From assembly GCA_904066235.2 (NCBI GenBank), contig CAJFCV020000004.1, positions 1,302,001 to 1,366,000 on the forward strand: 64,000 nt of DNA, in the 5' to 3' direction. Below, piece after piece: positions 11,473 through 22,805 of this stretch. The notes below the pieces were generated by a model that was not told the DNA's origin, searched no databases, and worked only from the letters and a program-made list of their open reading frames with translations. This DNA comes from Bursaphelenchus xylophilus. Its lineage: Eukaryota > Nematoda > Chromadorea > Rhabditida > Aphelenchoididae. The stretch's first letter is position 1, and every line of letters starts with the position of its first letter. A program made the position numbers and the translations under genes.

Positions 11473-12133
11473 CCGTCAATTCAGCGTCGTTGAAGCTATT
11501 TTTTGACCAGAAATTTTGGCTGTTTTTTTTGGCTAGCGCGAACAAAATCTATCTTTCTGTTTCGAAGGTTAGAAATCGAGGCCCCTCTGTTTGACATTCA
11601 AAAAAAACATGTTAACCAAGCGATATAGTCATGAAAGTAAACCACTTAGGACAAAAAAATGCGGAGAATTTAATGGTGAGAAAATTATTTGGCTACACCT
11701 CAAGGTTTTCGCTGCAGGACCCATGGAAAAAGGTTTCCATTTTTTGGGCTTCCTGTAAACTTTTCTTGATTTTTCAAGTCCAATTTTGTCTTCTAAAGAT
11801 TCGTCCGACAGAATTTTGATATCCAACAATAAAATCTTTTGGTTAATCAATAATGTGTGAACGAAACGTCTAAGCGGTTCATGAAATGCGCTGGATTCAA
11901 GTTTAAAGGGACTTTAACCCGTCTTTTTTTCAAATTTTAAGGCTAAGCAAATTCCTGCAAATCCTAAACATCTTCACAGTAACGATAATGAAAATTTAAC
12001 ACTCAGGGAGGTAGCTGATCAAAAATTATATAGAGAGGAAAGTTTTGGAAGGGGCATTTTCCCCCTCCCTCTAGCTAGGCCCCTGTTAACATCCAGTGTT
12101 TTCAATTTTTTCAAAAATTCAATTTAACATATC
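11473..12133. other. Gap; no feature recognised
   Basis: AT-rich sequence with only short chance reading frames. I see no conserved protein, RNA or repeat family. Confidence 0.3.
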
Positions 12134-12276
12134 CATCTGTCGGGAAAATAATGACCACTCTTATGCGGCGTCAGCCATGTTGCTAAAGCGAAAAGCAATT
12201 TGATTTTGCCGCGACATAATTCATTTTCTCGCGATTTTCGACCCCACAAGACGCTCATTATTTTCCCGACAGACTG
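12134..12276. mobile_element. Family-2 MITE (CTGTCGGGAAAATAA ends)
   Basis: Inverted ends are (CA)TCTGTCGGGAAAATAATGA and CATTATTTTCCCGACAGACTG. The core TTTGATTTTGCCGCGACA followed by CAATTCATTTTCTC-like sequence is typical of the family. There is no coding capacity. Confidence 0.82.
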
Positions 12277-12932
12277 ATTGGAAGTCTGGCGGGAATGACC
12301 TTGGCGATGACGCCGAAAACAAAACCCTCTATCCATCTACCTGTCTTCTCTCTAATTTTAGTGTGATTGATTTTATTAGGACCGACCGACAAATTGGCCA
12401 AAAATAATATATAAGATAACCCCTCTGATCTTCGAATTCGCGGAAAGCAGCGGAATAAGGTGACTGTAAGAACTCGGGGTAAAAATTCCTTATTTTGGCC
12501 ACAACTTATAACTTTGCGGAAACTGGTCGGAATTAGCCCAAATTTAACGTGCACGCTCAATTCATCGTTGACAATGCCCGGACAGTGGATTTAGTTAGCA
12601 AGGTACCTTCTTTTTTACGTACCACCTTACCCTTCAAAAACGGCTGCAGCCTGTGATTTTACACTTTATACAATGAAACCTGTCCGTAACTAAACTTATT
12701 GCCTCCGTATGGAACTAAATGAGTCGTCACAGCCTTCGTAGGTACCCATAAAACTATAGAGCTATTATAGTAATTCAGTGCCAGCTAGGTTGAAGCGTTT
12801 TTTCCTAACTTCAGTGCCCAAGCTTGGGCGCAGTTCGCGGAGTACCTTTGTTGTGGCCAAAATAAGGAACTTTTTCCGAACTTGGAAAGTTTATAGATTG
12901 ATTTGTGGGCCAGCTAGATTGAAGATACGTAT

Positions 12933-13255
12933 CAGTCTGTCGGGAAAATAATGAGCACTCTATGGCATCGAAAATCGCATCGCCGCGGAGGAAATGAATT
13001 GTGTCGCAGTAAAATTAAATTGTTTTTCACTTCAGCGACGCCATCGGCGCAGGATTGAGCCCCAACTCTCCCCCCTTTTCTGAACTCTCCCCCAATCCGA
13101 ACTCTCCCTCTTTTTGAACACTCCCCTCATTTTGAAAATTGAAAAAGCGAAGTGAAATTTTAAATTGAGAAAAATTTGATTTTGCCGCGATACAATTCAT
13201 TTTATCAATGCGATTTTCGATGTTACATTGCGCTTATTACTTTCCCGACAGACTG
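12933..13255. mobile_element. Family-2 MITE with internal insertion
   Basis: Ends are CAGTCTGTCGGGAAAATAAT and TTACTTTCCCGACAGACTG. It is about twice the usual 150 bases because ~150 bases with repeated GAACTCTCCC(C/T) sit in the middle. The tRNA-Asn duplication begins immediately after its right end. Confidence 0.82.
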
Positions 13256-13455
13256 GCATAGATAAAATTTGAAGCAAGTCTGAACGTTTCTTTGCAGCGA
13301 AATTCGCATTTTGCCAAAATATTTTTTTCGTATAACATGTCGCCTTCCCCCACTTTTATTGTCGCTTCGATTTCAATTACTTTCAAATTGAAAATCACTG
13401 TCCGAACATTTAGAGACGATACATGTGTTATATACGGCGATGAAAGCGCCGTGCT

Positions 13456-13509
<54 letters not shown>

Positions 13510-13625
13510 GAGTCCACCCGGGAGCGAGTACTTTTTTCGACTTTTTCACTTTTTGCGACCAAATTTACTATGCAACAGTTGCTTTACACACTGCCTCAAC
13601 AACGTTTTTGTCCACTGTGACAACG
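13256..13625 (+). repeat. tRNA-Asn-bearing duplicated segment, copy 1
   Basis: About 370 bases including the tRNA and both flanks recur inverted at about 20785-21157. Shared landmarks are CGTATAACATGTCGCC, TTTCAAATTGAAAAT, GAACATTTAGAGACGATA and TGCTTTACACACTG. Both copies abut a family-2 MITE end. Confidence 0.8.
13453..13526 (+). tRNA. tRNA-Asn (anticodon GTT)
   Basis: This 74-nt gene folds into a full cloverleaf. The acceptor GCTTCCG pairs with CGGGAGC (one G-T), the D arm is GCGC/GCGC, the anticodon arm TTCGG-CTGTTAA-CCGAA carries GTT, and the T arm is GGTGG-TTCGAGT-CCACC. The discriminator is G. The A and B box sequences are intact and a T-run starts about 7 bases downstream, so it should be transcribed by RNA polymerase III. 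There is no intron. Confidence 0.97.
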
Positions 13626-14196
13626 TTCTTTGTACATTTTGCTCTTTTTTATCATGATCTCTCATTAATCTCTTCGCCTTCCCCGAAATCCGAAACTTCT
13701 GGGATTTCACCATAATTCCATAAAAAAATTTCCTAAATGTTACGAGTATTTCCTTGTGTCCTGACTAGCACCTGAAATCCAACACTTTGTTGACACTTGT
13801 ATACATTCTTTATTAATTATACATTCAAAAAAGGGGGTCGAGATGGGTGTTTATGAACATGGGTATGTAGTCTCGAGGGCACTCTTAAGAAGTGGGTGGG
13901 AGCGTTATATTTCTGTTTGACAGCTTTTTTTCGAGGAGCAAAAGCATAATAAATAAAGATGAAGTTTTGAATAAATAGAAAACTTTCTTTTTTTTTTGAA
14001 AAATCATGTTTTCAACCGGCAAGTTCTCCAATATGCCCCAAAAAAGTAAAGTCTTTATGGTTCCTGAAGATTGTGAGCTACAAATGCTCGCCTTGCAAAC
14101 GACCAAAATTTTTGAATGAATGAAGAAAATATATGACACATTTTCCCTTTTACACTTACATTTTTTACGCACCTTGCCATAAAACCTTCTGTATCT
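13626..14196. other. Gap; no feature recognised
   Basis: No gene or repeat family was identified between the tRNA segment and the next MITE cluster. Confidence 0.3.
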
Positions 14197-14427
14197 GCAG
14201 TGGCAAAAAACGTACCATTTTGCATCCGGGAAGTATCAAAAAAAGTGGCAAAATGCCTCCCTCTCCAACAAAAAAAACTTCGTTTTGAAGGGCCCTCACA
14301 AAAAGAGCGGGCGGGCTTTTGAAATCGAAGTTTTTTCACTTGCAGAGGAAGTTATTTTGCCACATTTTTTGATGCTTCCCGGATGCAAAATGATAAGTTT
14401 TTCCCCACTGGATCAGGTCGACCACTG
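14197..14427. mobile_element. Family-1 MITE, left end truncated
   Basis: It begins within the element at GCAGTGGCAAAAAACGTACC, so the first ~17 bases are lost. The right end GGATCAGGTCGACCACTG is intact and followed by TA. Confidence 0.8.
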
Positions 14428-14549
14428 TAGTTCTACCACAAAGGACAGTATCTCCACTAAAAAAATATTTTCTTCCAAAGGAAATTGGCAAATGAATGGC
14501 CAAAAAGTGTGCTTCTCTGCAGTATGTCCATTTTTTCGAACTTTTGCTA
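14428..14549. other. Spacer between MITEs
   Basis: About 120 bases with no recognised feature. Confidence 0.3.
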
Positions 14550-14858
14550 CGGTGACGGACCTGGTCCAGTGGCAAAAAACGTACCATTTTGCATTCGGTA
14601 AGCAACAAAAATGTGGCAAAATGATTCCCTCTCCAAGTAAAAAAAACTTTGTTTTGAAGGGCTTCCGCTCGCAAAAAGAGCGGGTGCCCTTTTGGAAACG
14701 GAGAGGCATTTTGCCACATTTTTTGATGCTTCCTGGATGCAAAATGGTACTTTGAAATCTGAATTTTTTCACTTGGAGAAGGAGGTATTTTGCCACATTT
14801 TTTGATGCTTCCTGGATGCAAAATGGTACTTTTTTGCCACTGGAAAAGTCCCCCACTG
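14550..14858. mobile_element. Family-1 MITE with duplicated right arm
   Basis: It begins CGGTGACGGACCTGGTCCAG and ends GGAAAAGTCCCCCACTG with TA flanks. The segment TTTTGCCACATTTTTTGATG with TTCCTGGATGCAAAATGGTAC occurs twice in tandem (about 14711 and 14791), so the right arm is duplicated or two copies have recombined. Confidence 0.8.
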
Positions 14859-14957
14859 TACCTTGACTAGTACCTTGACTCTGACGAGATGTTGAGGCCT
14901 TCCCCACTTCTCAACGATGTCCGTTATTGTTTCCAATCTTGTTTTATACCCGCCCTC

Positions 14958-15098
14958 CGCGTTTCGGGTGCTCTCTCGGTAGTTGAATATCTCAGTCATC
15001 CCTGAAAAGCGCGAGCTAAAACTTTCAGGAATTGACATATGGTCTTTGGCAGGCGTGTGTACAAAATGCAAAGAAAATCAGAGCGTCGCAGTACTTCC
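14958..15098. mobile_element. Family-3 right-end fragment
   Basis: It retains AAAAGCGCGAGCTAAAACTT, CAGGAATTGACATATGGTC and AAAATCAGAGCGTCGCA followed by GTACTTCC. The left two thirds are missing. Confidence 0.65.
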
Positions 15099-16411
15099 AT
15101 TGTTGGGGTTTCATCAGGGACTTCACTTGCTTCATTAATCATTTTTTCGCAGGACTTCAAGTATTAGGTTTAGAAGTATGGCTTTCTCGTTTTTTGCGGC
15201 TCATAATTTAAACCAAAACAAAAAACTTTACACTAAAGCTTATTTAATTACTATTACCACTACTAACTATGACATTTTTCAACAATTAGACCAACTTTTG
15301 AATACCATCAGTGAAGGCGTTTTTTTGTTTCGAGGCGATTTAGTCAACGGGCCAATTTTTAACATTTTTGTATTCAACGAAGCGTTGCGGCCTCAGATCG
15401 GGTGCGATCGATCGAAACAAGTGTTAGTACGAAAGTACGGTGTCCGGAGAGTATAGCGGGTGCGGAAACACCTCCCACCTCCGCGGTTCTAGGGTGTTTT
15501 CGACCGAGTTTTCAACATGGGGCTTGACGGGGCTTGACGTCTACCATATGAGACATATATCAGTAGATAGCGTTTTCAGCATTCTTTCAGATGTCCTAAA
15601 CAGAAATTGCGAAATTATATCTCAACCTGTGAAAAACGCAAAACAAAAAAGTCATACTTCTAGACCTAATAAAAGATTTTTTTTTGATGACTCAAGCTTG
15701 CTATTAGACCAGTTATCAAACTTTTTTGATGGCGGCCAAAATCGTTCCGAAAGGTTCATTTCTCTCCTTTCCGCCTCTTTGATATCCCAGCGATGTGAGG
15801 TGATCGCGGATTAAAATAGAACCACATTAATTTCGATCACTCAATTGATGTGTTTTCGGCTCTGATATCATTTCCGTCGAATTTGATCTGATTTTTTTTG
15901 ATGACAAGAAAAAATTAATCATGATCGAATTGGACTGAAAACTTTTAAAAAAAACTAGTAATGATAAGTGTAATTGAGACCGAGCTGGTGGTATAGAGAG
16001 TTTAAAAATGATCCAAAAAAGGAAGTGCTGAAGCTATTCTTTGAAGTGTGTATTGGACGGCGAAAGTGCGAAAATCTAATTATTTGGTAAGAAACGTGGG
16101 AAAAAGAAACTTTGTTTGCGTGTTCAAGGGTACAAAAAAATTGTCTGAGCCCATCTATTTCTTAACTTAATATAAACAAAAAAAGTTTTTATGGCATATA
16201 AATTTTAGCTCGCGTCTTTTTTTATGGATCAGTCTGCCGAGGAAAATTCACTTTTCACTGTGAAATTTGTTGATTTTTGCACCGTGAAATAGGCTTTTTC
16301 GTTGTGTCATTTGTGACTTTTCTTGAACACTGTATGTCGCCAAAATTACTCCAGCAACCTTGCGAACGGACTAGTATTTTTTGTTTCTAGTTCGTCAGTA
16401 GACTACGCACA
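15099..16411. other. Gap; open frames of unknown meaning at 15178-15814
   Basis: Two consecutive plus-strand frames (about 15178-15456 and 15440-15814) are open, but they match no family I know and show no clear splice pattern. I treat them as unsupported. The rest is AT-rich. Confidence 0.3.
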
Positions 16412-16659
16412 CAGTGACGCACCTGATCCAGTGGCAAAAAACGTGTCATTTTGCATCCAGGAAGTATCAAAAATGTGGCAAAATACTTCCCTCTCCAAGG
16501 GAAAAAACTTTGTTTTAAAGGGCTTCGCTCACAAAACGATCGGGTGCGTTTTTGAAAGCTGAGTTTTTTCACTTGGAGAGGGAGGTATTTTGCCATATTT
16601 TTTGATACTTCCCGGATGCAAAATGGTACTTTTTTGCCACTGGATTACATCCGTCACTG
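16412..16659. mobile_element. Family-1 MITE
   Basis: Ends are CAGTGACGCACCTGATCCAG and GGATTACATCCGTCACTG. The left flank is CA instead of TA; the right flank is TA. Confidence 0.85.
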
Positions 16660-16720
16660 TAAAGAATTCTCCTACGAGCAATGACAATATTGCAGTCTGG
16701 CATTTTTCATCAAAAACTAT

Positions 16721-16828
16721 TGTGAAATCGGAGTTTTCTCACTTGGAGAGGGAGGTATTTTGCCACACTTCTCATACTTCCCTGATGCAAAATGGTACTT
16801 TTTTGCCACTGGATCAGGTCTCCCACTG
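16721..16828. mobile_element. Family-1 MITE, right half only
   Basis: It starts at the GAAATCGGAGTTTTCTCACT midpoint and ends GGATCAGGTCTCCCACTG followed by TA. The next hAT-like element inserted at this terminus. Confidence 0.8.
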
Positions 16829-16831
16829 TAC

Positions 16832-17289
16832 TAGGCATGGCTCCGGGCCGGGCTTTGCAAAATTTTCCGGCCCGGGCCGGGCCGACTAATTTCTCGGCCC
16901 GACTCCGGGCTTCGATTTTTAGGCCCGGCCCGGCCCGGGCCGGCCCGGTTTTTTTGAAACCTATGTTTTGCCCGGAAAAAAGGAAAAAATATGCTTTTTC
17001 GATAGAATTTTTCATTTTTTCGAACACAATGCTGATAGCGAATGTAAAGTGACCTTATGTACCTAGGTTTTGCTAAATTTTTCTTTACATTTTGCGAAAA
17101 TTTGCCATAATTTTCCTTTCATTTCCCGCTTTCTTTCTTTCCAAACTAGTGTAAAAATTTTCCGGGCCGAACCGGGCCGGGCTTTCCAAATTTTCCAAGC
17201 CCGGGCCCGGGGCGGGCTTGGAGATTCAAGCCCGGGCCTGCGGCCCGGGCCGGGCCGGGCCGGGCTGGCCCGGTTTGCAGCCATGCTTA
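16832..17289. mobile_element. hAT-like GGCCCGGG-rich element, copy 1
   Basis: Ends TAGGCATGGCT and AGCCATGCTTA are inverted. Perfect 8-bp duplications CACTGTAC flank it (16824-16831, 17290-17297); the duplicated target is the terminus of a family-1 MITE. The interior has GGCCCGGCCC runs around an AT-rich core and no gene. The 8-bp duplication fits the hAT superfamily. Confidence 0.88.
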
Positions 17290-17297
17290 CACTGTAC

Positions 17298-18837
17298 TTT
17301 GACTCTCATGAGATGTTGAGGCCTCAGCTAATTCCCAACGATATCCGTTATCCGTTTCCAATCTTGTTTTATACCCTCCAGACAAGGTCCTTCGAAATTC
17401 CCGGCTACCTAATTGTTATTACCCAATAAAAGTCCTCCACAACCGCTTTTACTGCCCTCAATGGACCTCCAGGAATCTACAAAAAAAATTATGAATATGT
17501 GCGCGCAGGGATTTCGTCAGCTTTGTAATCCGAATGGACTTTGAAAATGATGCAAAGAAATATTTTTTGCGGCCCAATTGTTAATGTTGACAAAGACGGA
17601 GATGGGTTAAATTTGGCTCGAAAACAGTATCTAGTGCATGCAGAATGAGTTACTCCTATATATAGTATATACTTTTTTGTATTTTTTCTGCTTGAAAAAG
17701 TCTAAAATCCCTTGAATTTTTCAAAAATCTATTTGAATTTTCGATTTTTTGACTTCAAAACGCAAAATAATAAAAATGGCTTTTCGGGTCGATGAGAGTT
17801 CGGGTCATTACAAAATCGATGGATACGGGGCGTAGAGTAGGTACACACCCCAAAAAAAAGATTGTAGGAAGTGTCTACGAATTTTTCCTTTCGGTCGTCG
17901 CAAAGGTTTGGACCAGGGCAACAAAAAGTTGCATTTCTTTAACACTGAGTACGGTGAAGCCATGATAATTTGAGAAAATAATCGTGATTCTCTGCTGATT
18001 CTAACGATGTGCTATTCCAATATCAGCGCTGTGTTTAAGGCCCTGAGGGCAGTTTTTAAGAAAATTTCCAAAATTTTCGTGACTATGCTGTTGGATCGTC
18101 GGCGGAGGCTCGGCGAAGGCTCGGCGGAGACTTGCAATATCTAATTTTATTTATTATTATACTAGCGTTGATTTTCTTTGTCCTGAGTTACTGTAACATA
18201 TAAAAGACCAAAACTTGAGGCAAAAAATGAAGATCCTTAACTTCTATCTAGATATTATTGGTGTTATTACATGTAAAACACCGCAAAATAGGTGATAAGC
18301 TAGCCTAAGACGCGGTCAATCTTATTATTTCTTCTAACCAACCCTTCTCCTAGGGTTGGTTAGCCTCCCAAATGCATACAACGACCAACCGAGCCGCTCC
18401 ATAGCATCTTTGAACTGTCGTTGAGCCGAAAAGTCGAAGTGCCAAATTTTTCACGCCCTTTGTGTGTTTTCTAAAAAGATTTTTTCGCCAATTTCAATCT
18501 CTAAAAGTTCAAAAAAACAATTCCCTCTCCGTTTTCAACAGTAATCCCCTCAAGGTTCGCATCTAAAATATTATTTTCTCCTCCCCGACATTGTTCATAG
18601 ACCAAAAAAAGAATTCGGCCATAAATTTCTTGTGGCATTTTCTGGCGTGTTTATTGCCGTCACTATTTTTGTTGTCCGTTTTTTAGACATTCGGCTGTAA
18701 ACATAAATTTTGAGCCATTTGTGGGGAGCTGTGGCACAAGGTTCCGGCACGCTAGACTTGGAAGAGATTTGAAACGAAAAATTCGAGTCAACAATTAGGA
18801 ATCGGGATTTTTTTTGGCATTGTGAGGTTTTTGCTAA
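17298..18837. repeat. Gap with a family-4 element (~17775-18400)
   Basis: From about 17775 (TTTTCGGGTCGATGAGAGTT) to about 18400 the sequence matches the other family-4 copies. It includes GGTTGTGGGAAG-like and GGCGGAGACTTGCAATAT segments and the TCACATCAATAATATC-like tail. Its right inverted end is not clear. The remaining sequence shows nothing. Confidence 0.55.
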
Positions 18838-19258
18838 CAGGGAAGTACTCCAAGTGCGACGCTCAGATCTTGATGAAACTTGGCACAAATTTAGAATAAT
18901 TTTTTCAAAAATATATGCGAGAATCCTAGCCCGCACTCTGTAGAAACAACCGAGATTTTTAGGGCGAAAGTCGGCGAAAATTTGAGACTTTTTGCCGAAT
19001 TTCGGCACGAAAAGTTTCATGCCTATTTCAACCGTAAAGGTTAATGTTTCTAGAAAAAATCAAATTTTTTCCGCACGAAACTGCCAAAGTTATGGCCAAA
19101 AAATGTTTTTCTTTGACCGCTCTCCGCGTTTCTCTCTCGACGGCAAAGATCGTTCAATATCTTGGAGCAAAGCACTAGCTGAAACTTTCAGGAATTGATA
19201 TGTGGTCTATGCGCGACGTGTGTACAAAATTTGAAAAAAAAAAATCTGAGCGTCGCAC
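18838..19258. mobile_element. Family-3 element, right terminus missing
   Basis: It begins CAGGGAAGTACTCCAAGTGC after TAA and carries the full interior (GAATCCTAGC, GCACGAAAAGTTTCATGCC, CTCTCGACGGCAAAGATCG). It ends at GAGCGTCGCA without the final TACTTCCCTTG. Confidence 0.78.
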
Positions 19259-19553
19259 AGCAATTTTTGAGAGAGAAAAATTTGACCCAGGGGGTGAGAC
19301 TTGATTCCATTCTGCTGAGCAAAAAAGCAAAAAATTTTAGAGTGCAAAGGGAATTTTTTTCCCACAGTTAACAATTTCTACAGTGGCGGACCGGATCCAG
19401 TGGCAAAAAACGTACCATTTTGCATCCGGGAAGTATCAAAAATGTGGCAAAATGCCTCCTTCTCCAACTGAAAATACTCCGTTTTGAAGAGCTTCCTCAC
19501 AAAAATAACGGGCGCGCTTTTGAAATCGAGTTATTTCACTTGGAGAGGGAAGT

Positions 19554-19773
19554 CACGGCAACCCAGGGAGTCTCCCGCCTCGTTTCGGCGCTTCGCCCAC
19601 CTAGTATCGGTTGAATTCAAACGAAATGTCAAAAATGAATTTTTCATGTGGTTTTCGGACCGAAAAATATTTTTCTCGGAATTATTTTATTTCTTTTGGG
19701 AATTTTGACACTTCGTTTGGACGAAATTCAAAAGTGGGCGGGAGACATTTTTGTTCTATTTTGGGTTGCCGTG
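19554..19773. mobile_element. 220-bp MITE with CACGGCAACCC ends
   Basis: Inverted ends CACGGCAACCCAGGGAG and GGGTTGCCGTG are flanked by perfect 5-bp duplications GAAGT (19549-19553, 19774-19778). It is inserted in the family-1 MITE. No second copy was seen in this window. Confidence 0.78.
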
Positions 19774-19836
19774 GAAGTATTTTGCCGCATTTTTGATACT
19801 TCCCAGATGCAAAATGGTACTTCTTTGCCACTAGAT

Positions 19837-20257
19837 TAGGCATGGCTCCGGGCCGGGCTTTGCAAAATTTTCCGGCCCGACTCTGGGCTTCAATTTTTAG
19901 GCCCGGCCCGGCCCGGGCCGGCCCGGTTTTTTTGAAATCTGACTTTTGCCCGGAAAAAAAGAAAAAATAAGCTTTTTCGACAGAATTTTTCATTTTTTCG
20001 GACACACTGCTGATAGCGAACGTAAAGTGGCCTTATGTACCTAGGTTTTGCTAAATTTTTCTTTACATTTTGCCATAATTTTCCTTTCATTTCCCGCTTT
20101 CTTTCTTTCCAACCTAGTATAAAAATTTTCCGGGCCGAACCGGGCCGGGCTTTCCAAATTTTCCAAGCCCGAGCCCGGGCCGGGCTTGGAGATTTAAGCC
20201 CGGGCCTGCGGCCCGGGCCGGGCCGGGCCGGGCTGGCCCGGTTTGCAGCCATGCTTA
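19837..20257. mobile_element. hAT-like GGCCCGGG-rich element, copy 2
   Basis: It has the same ends as the 16.8-kb copy, with perfect 8-bp duplications CACTAGAT (19829-19836, 20258-20265). It lies within a family-1 MITE, duplicating part of its CCACTGGATCAGG terminus. Confidence 0.9.
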
Positions 20258-20279
20258 CACTAGATCAGGTCCGCTACTG

Positions 20280-20784
20280 TATGATCTATACTCTAAATTC
20301 CGCGTCACTCGACATCACTCTATATTCCTCGAATTATTCTTTCTGTTATAAAAATACACTCTTCATCCTAAGTAATCGTAATATCCCAAACGACGTCATC
20401 CCCAACTTCCTTCCTCGCGCTAAATTGTCGCCCTCGGGGATTTATTTACTCTCCTCCATTGTTGTTTGGGGTTGATAATGAAGTGGAGGGAAAAAGAAGT
20501 TAATTGGTCTTGTGGGACCCGCGATTCGTATTTGGGGTCTGGACCCTGCGTAGATCGTGGGACAAACGGCCCATAAAGTTGGGAGCATTTTTCTGGGGTT
20601 GCGATAATGAATATAAAATAACAAAATGGTTTAGGAGACTTAGGATTTTTTTTTTGAATTTTTTGATTTTTTGGCGGAAAGATGCATTAATCTGTCGGGA
20701 AAATAGTGAGCGCAATGTCGCTTTAAAAAAAATTAAAATGTGATAAAATTTAAAAAAACGTGATAAAATGAAAAAAAAAATTCA
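20280..20784. other. Gap; short family-2 fragment at 20691-20720
   Basis: Only a family-2 left end (TCTGTCGGGAAAATAGTGAG) was recognised. The open frames here are short and unconserved. Confidence 0.4.
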
Positions 20785-20904
20785 AGATTAAGCTTGTCAC
20801 GGCGGAAAAAAAACTTGCTGAGCCAGTGTGTAGAGCAATTGTCGCATTACAAATTTCGCAGAAAAATTTGCAGTCGAAAAAGGTACTCGCTCCCGGGTGG
20901 ACTC

Positions 20905-20958
<54 letters not shown>

Positions 20959-21157
20959 AGCACGTCGGTTTTGTGGCCTTATATAACACACATATTGTCT
21001 CTAAATGTTCGGTCTGTAATTTTCAATTTGAAAGCAACTTTCTAATAGACAATAAAATTTGGTAAAGGCGACATGTTATACGAAAAAAAAAATTTTTTTT
21101 GCAGAATGCCAATGTTGCTGCGATGAAATTCTCAGACTTCTTAAAATTTATCCTACA
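20785..21157 (-). repeat. tRNA-Asn-bearing duplicated segment, copy 2
   Basis: This is the inverted counterpart of the segment at 13.26-13.63 kb. Outside the tRNA the copies have diverged by many substitutions, while the tRNA itself is unchanged. Confidence 0.8.
20888..20961 (-). tRNA. tRNA-Asn (anticodon GTT), second copy
   Basis: The 74-nt sequence appears identical to the copy at 13453-13526 by direct reading, including all stems, the GTT anticodon and the G discriminator. The 3' flank begins AGTACC then a T-run (minus strand), a plausible RNA polymerase III terminator. Confidence 0.97.
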
Positions 21158-21158
21158 T

Positions 21159-21311
21159 CAGTCTGTCGGGAAAATAATGAGCACAACATTGCGGCGCCAA
21201 TCACTTCGCTGAAGTAAAAAATATTACGATTTTGTCGCGACACAATTCATTTCCTCAGCGGCATAGCGATTTTCGATGCGACAGAGTGCTCATTATTTTC
21301 CCGACAGACTG
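21159..21311. mobile_element. Family-2 MITE
   Basis: Ends are CAGTCTGTCGGGAAAATAAT and ATTATTTTCCCGACAGACTG, the full ~153-bp length. It directly abuts the duplicated tRNA segment. Confidence 0.88.
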
Positions 21312-22328
21312 ATGATAATAACAAGTCCTGCTTTATGCCTTATAAATCACATTTTTGTCCAGCTTTTCGAAGATCGAATGTTTTCCATACGATTACAATC
21401 AAACCTCTCTACAACGAAGGGTCCCGAGGACTTATTTGTTACGGAGAGGTTTCGTAAAACCTTTTGCTACGAAGGTTCTTTTTGGCCTAAAATTGGCTTT
21501 TTGGACTTTTTCAATTGGTTCTTATACACGGGTTTTATTGCAGGGGAGCTCATTGTACAGAGGCTACAATGAGCTCTCATATGTCAGTATTTTCCCGACA
21601 GACTTTGATACCAACTTTGCCCTGTCAACTTGCTCTATCAACAATTCCCATGTTAAATTTCATTCCATTCCCCACACTCATTCACATGTTTCATTCCATT
21701 TCCAACGTGCATATATGTAGCACAACGTCACCCTCCGGCAAAACTTTATTTCCTTCCGAACGCACTTTGCTTATCACACTTGTCAAGTGGTCATCAAAAA
21801 TGTGTAGTCCGAGCCGCACAAACTGTACGCGAGTTTCGCAACAGAGTGGTCGAATTCCAAGACTTGCGGCGCTTTTTTGATTTATTTTCTCCGACCCACT
21901 TGCTTGTCGACCCGAAACCCCTGGGGGAACAATTTGAGGCCGAAACGAGCGGGGAGCGCGCGAACGAAAAAGTTGCCCGCCGCCTGTTTGCACGAAAATA
22001 TGGAAAGAGCCGCACGGCCGCCCGAACGGCATCATTAATTCGGATTAAAGCGGGGGGCCCTCGGTTTGATGGAGAGTTGGTTTGTTATATGGTTTGATGG
22101 GGCGAGTTGGCCGAGAGTCTGATTAAAGAGCGGTCGTTGGGAGCTGGGACGGTATGGAGTGGAGTCGGTAGGGAAGAGGGGAAATACGGTCAAACGTCTG
22201 TGAAAGTAATCGTTGGGAAACAACAACTTTTTTCGCTAAAGAAAACTTTTGTTGTACGAGTCTTATTACCGATCGTTGGCCATGTGAATATAAGAGAGTC
22301 CGCGCTTTACACAAAACCATTTTTGGCA
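21312..22328. other. Gap; family-2 right-end fragment near 21585-21604
   Basis: A partial family-2 end (GTATTTTCCCGACAGACTT) follows a short inverted pair, GAGCTCATTGTACAGAGGC and GGCTACAATGAGCTC. Near 21395-21480 is a dispersed unit with CCTCTCTACAACGAAGG. No gene is supported. Confidence 0.4.
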
Positions 22329-22516
22329 CGGTGGGAGCCTTGATCCTGTAGCAAAAGCGTACCATTTTGCATCCTCTTTTTGTGAGGAAAAAGGTCCTCC
22401 TTTTGCGCGCCTTTCAAAACGATGGTTTTCACTTGGAGAGGGAAGCATTTTGCCACATTTTTGATACTTCCTGGATGAAAAATTATACGTTTTTTGCCAC
22501 TGGATCAGATCTGCCA
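22329..22516. mobile_element. Family-1 MITE, internally deleted
   Basis: Left end CGGTGGGAGCCTTGATCCTG and right end GGATCAGATCTGCCACT remain; about 50 bases of the left arm are missing. Confidence 0.72.
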
Positions 22517-22656
22517 CTAAAGAGACAAAGCTTGTAAAACTAGTTACGCTTAATACTAGCGGTTAGTGAAGCGATCAAAAGTCTCCGCCGAACACACAAC
22601 TTTCCGCGTTGGCGGAGAGAAAAAGTTTCTTAGGCCAAAAACCGCCCGTATTTTCT

Positions 22657-22805
22657 TTCTGTCGGGAAAATAACGAGCAAATGTCGCTGCGCTAATTGCG
22701 TCGCTGAATTGAAAAGCAATTTTATTTTACCGCGACACAATTCATTTTCTCGTTGGCGACACAATTTCCGGTACCACAGAGTGCTCATTATTTTCCCGAC
22801 AGACT
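22657..22805. mobile_element. Family-2 MITE
   Basis: Ends are TTCTGTCGGGAAAATAACGA and ATTATTTTCCCGACAGACT, with the normal core (TTTTATTTTACCGCGACACA). Confidence 0.85.

Larger units (their letters stand above)
19381..20279. mobile_element. Family-1 MITE split by two nested insertions
   Basis: The host begins CAGTGGCGGACCGGATCCAG after TA and ends GATCAGGTCCGCTACTG before TA. Its right arm is interrupted first by a 220-bp element (19554-19773) and then by an hAT-like element (19837-20257). Removing both restores a normal ~240-bp copy. Confidence 0.85.

Noticed and set aside
14336..14907. Two long overlapping minus-strand frames (161 and 164 codons)
   Set aside because: They are translations of two adjacent family-1 MITEs; the same peptide strings appear wherever this MITE occurs.
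22097..22140. tRNA-like start (GAGTTGGCCGAGAG)
   Set aside because: No matching acceptor, anticodon or T arm follows; only a D-arm-like string is present.
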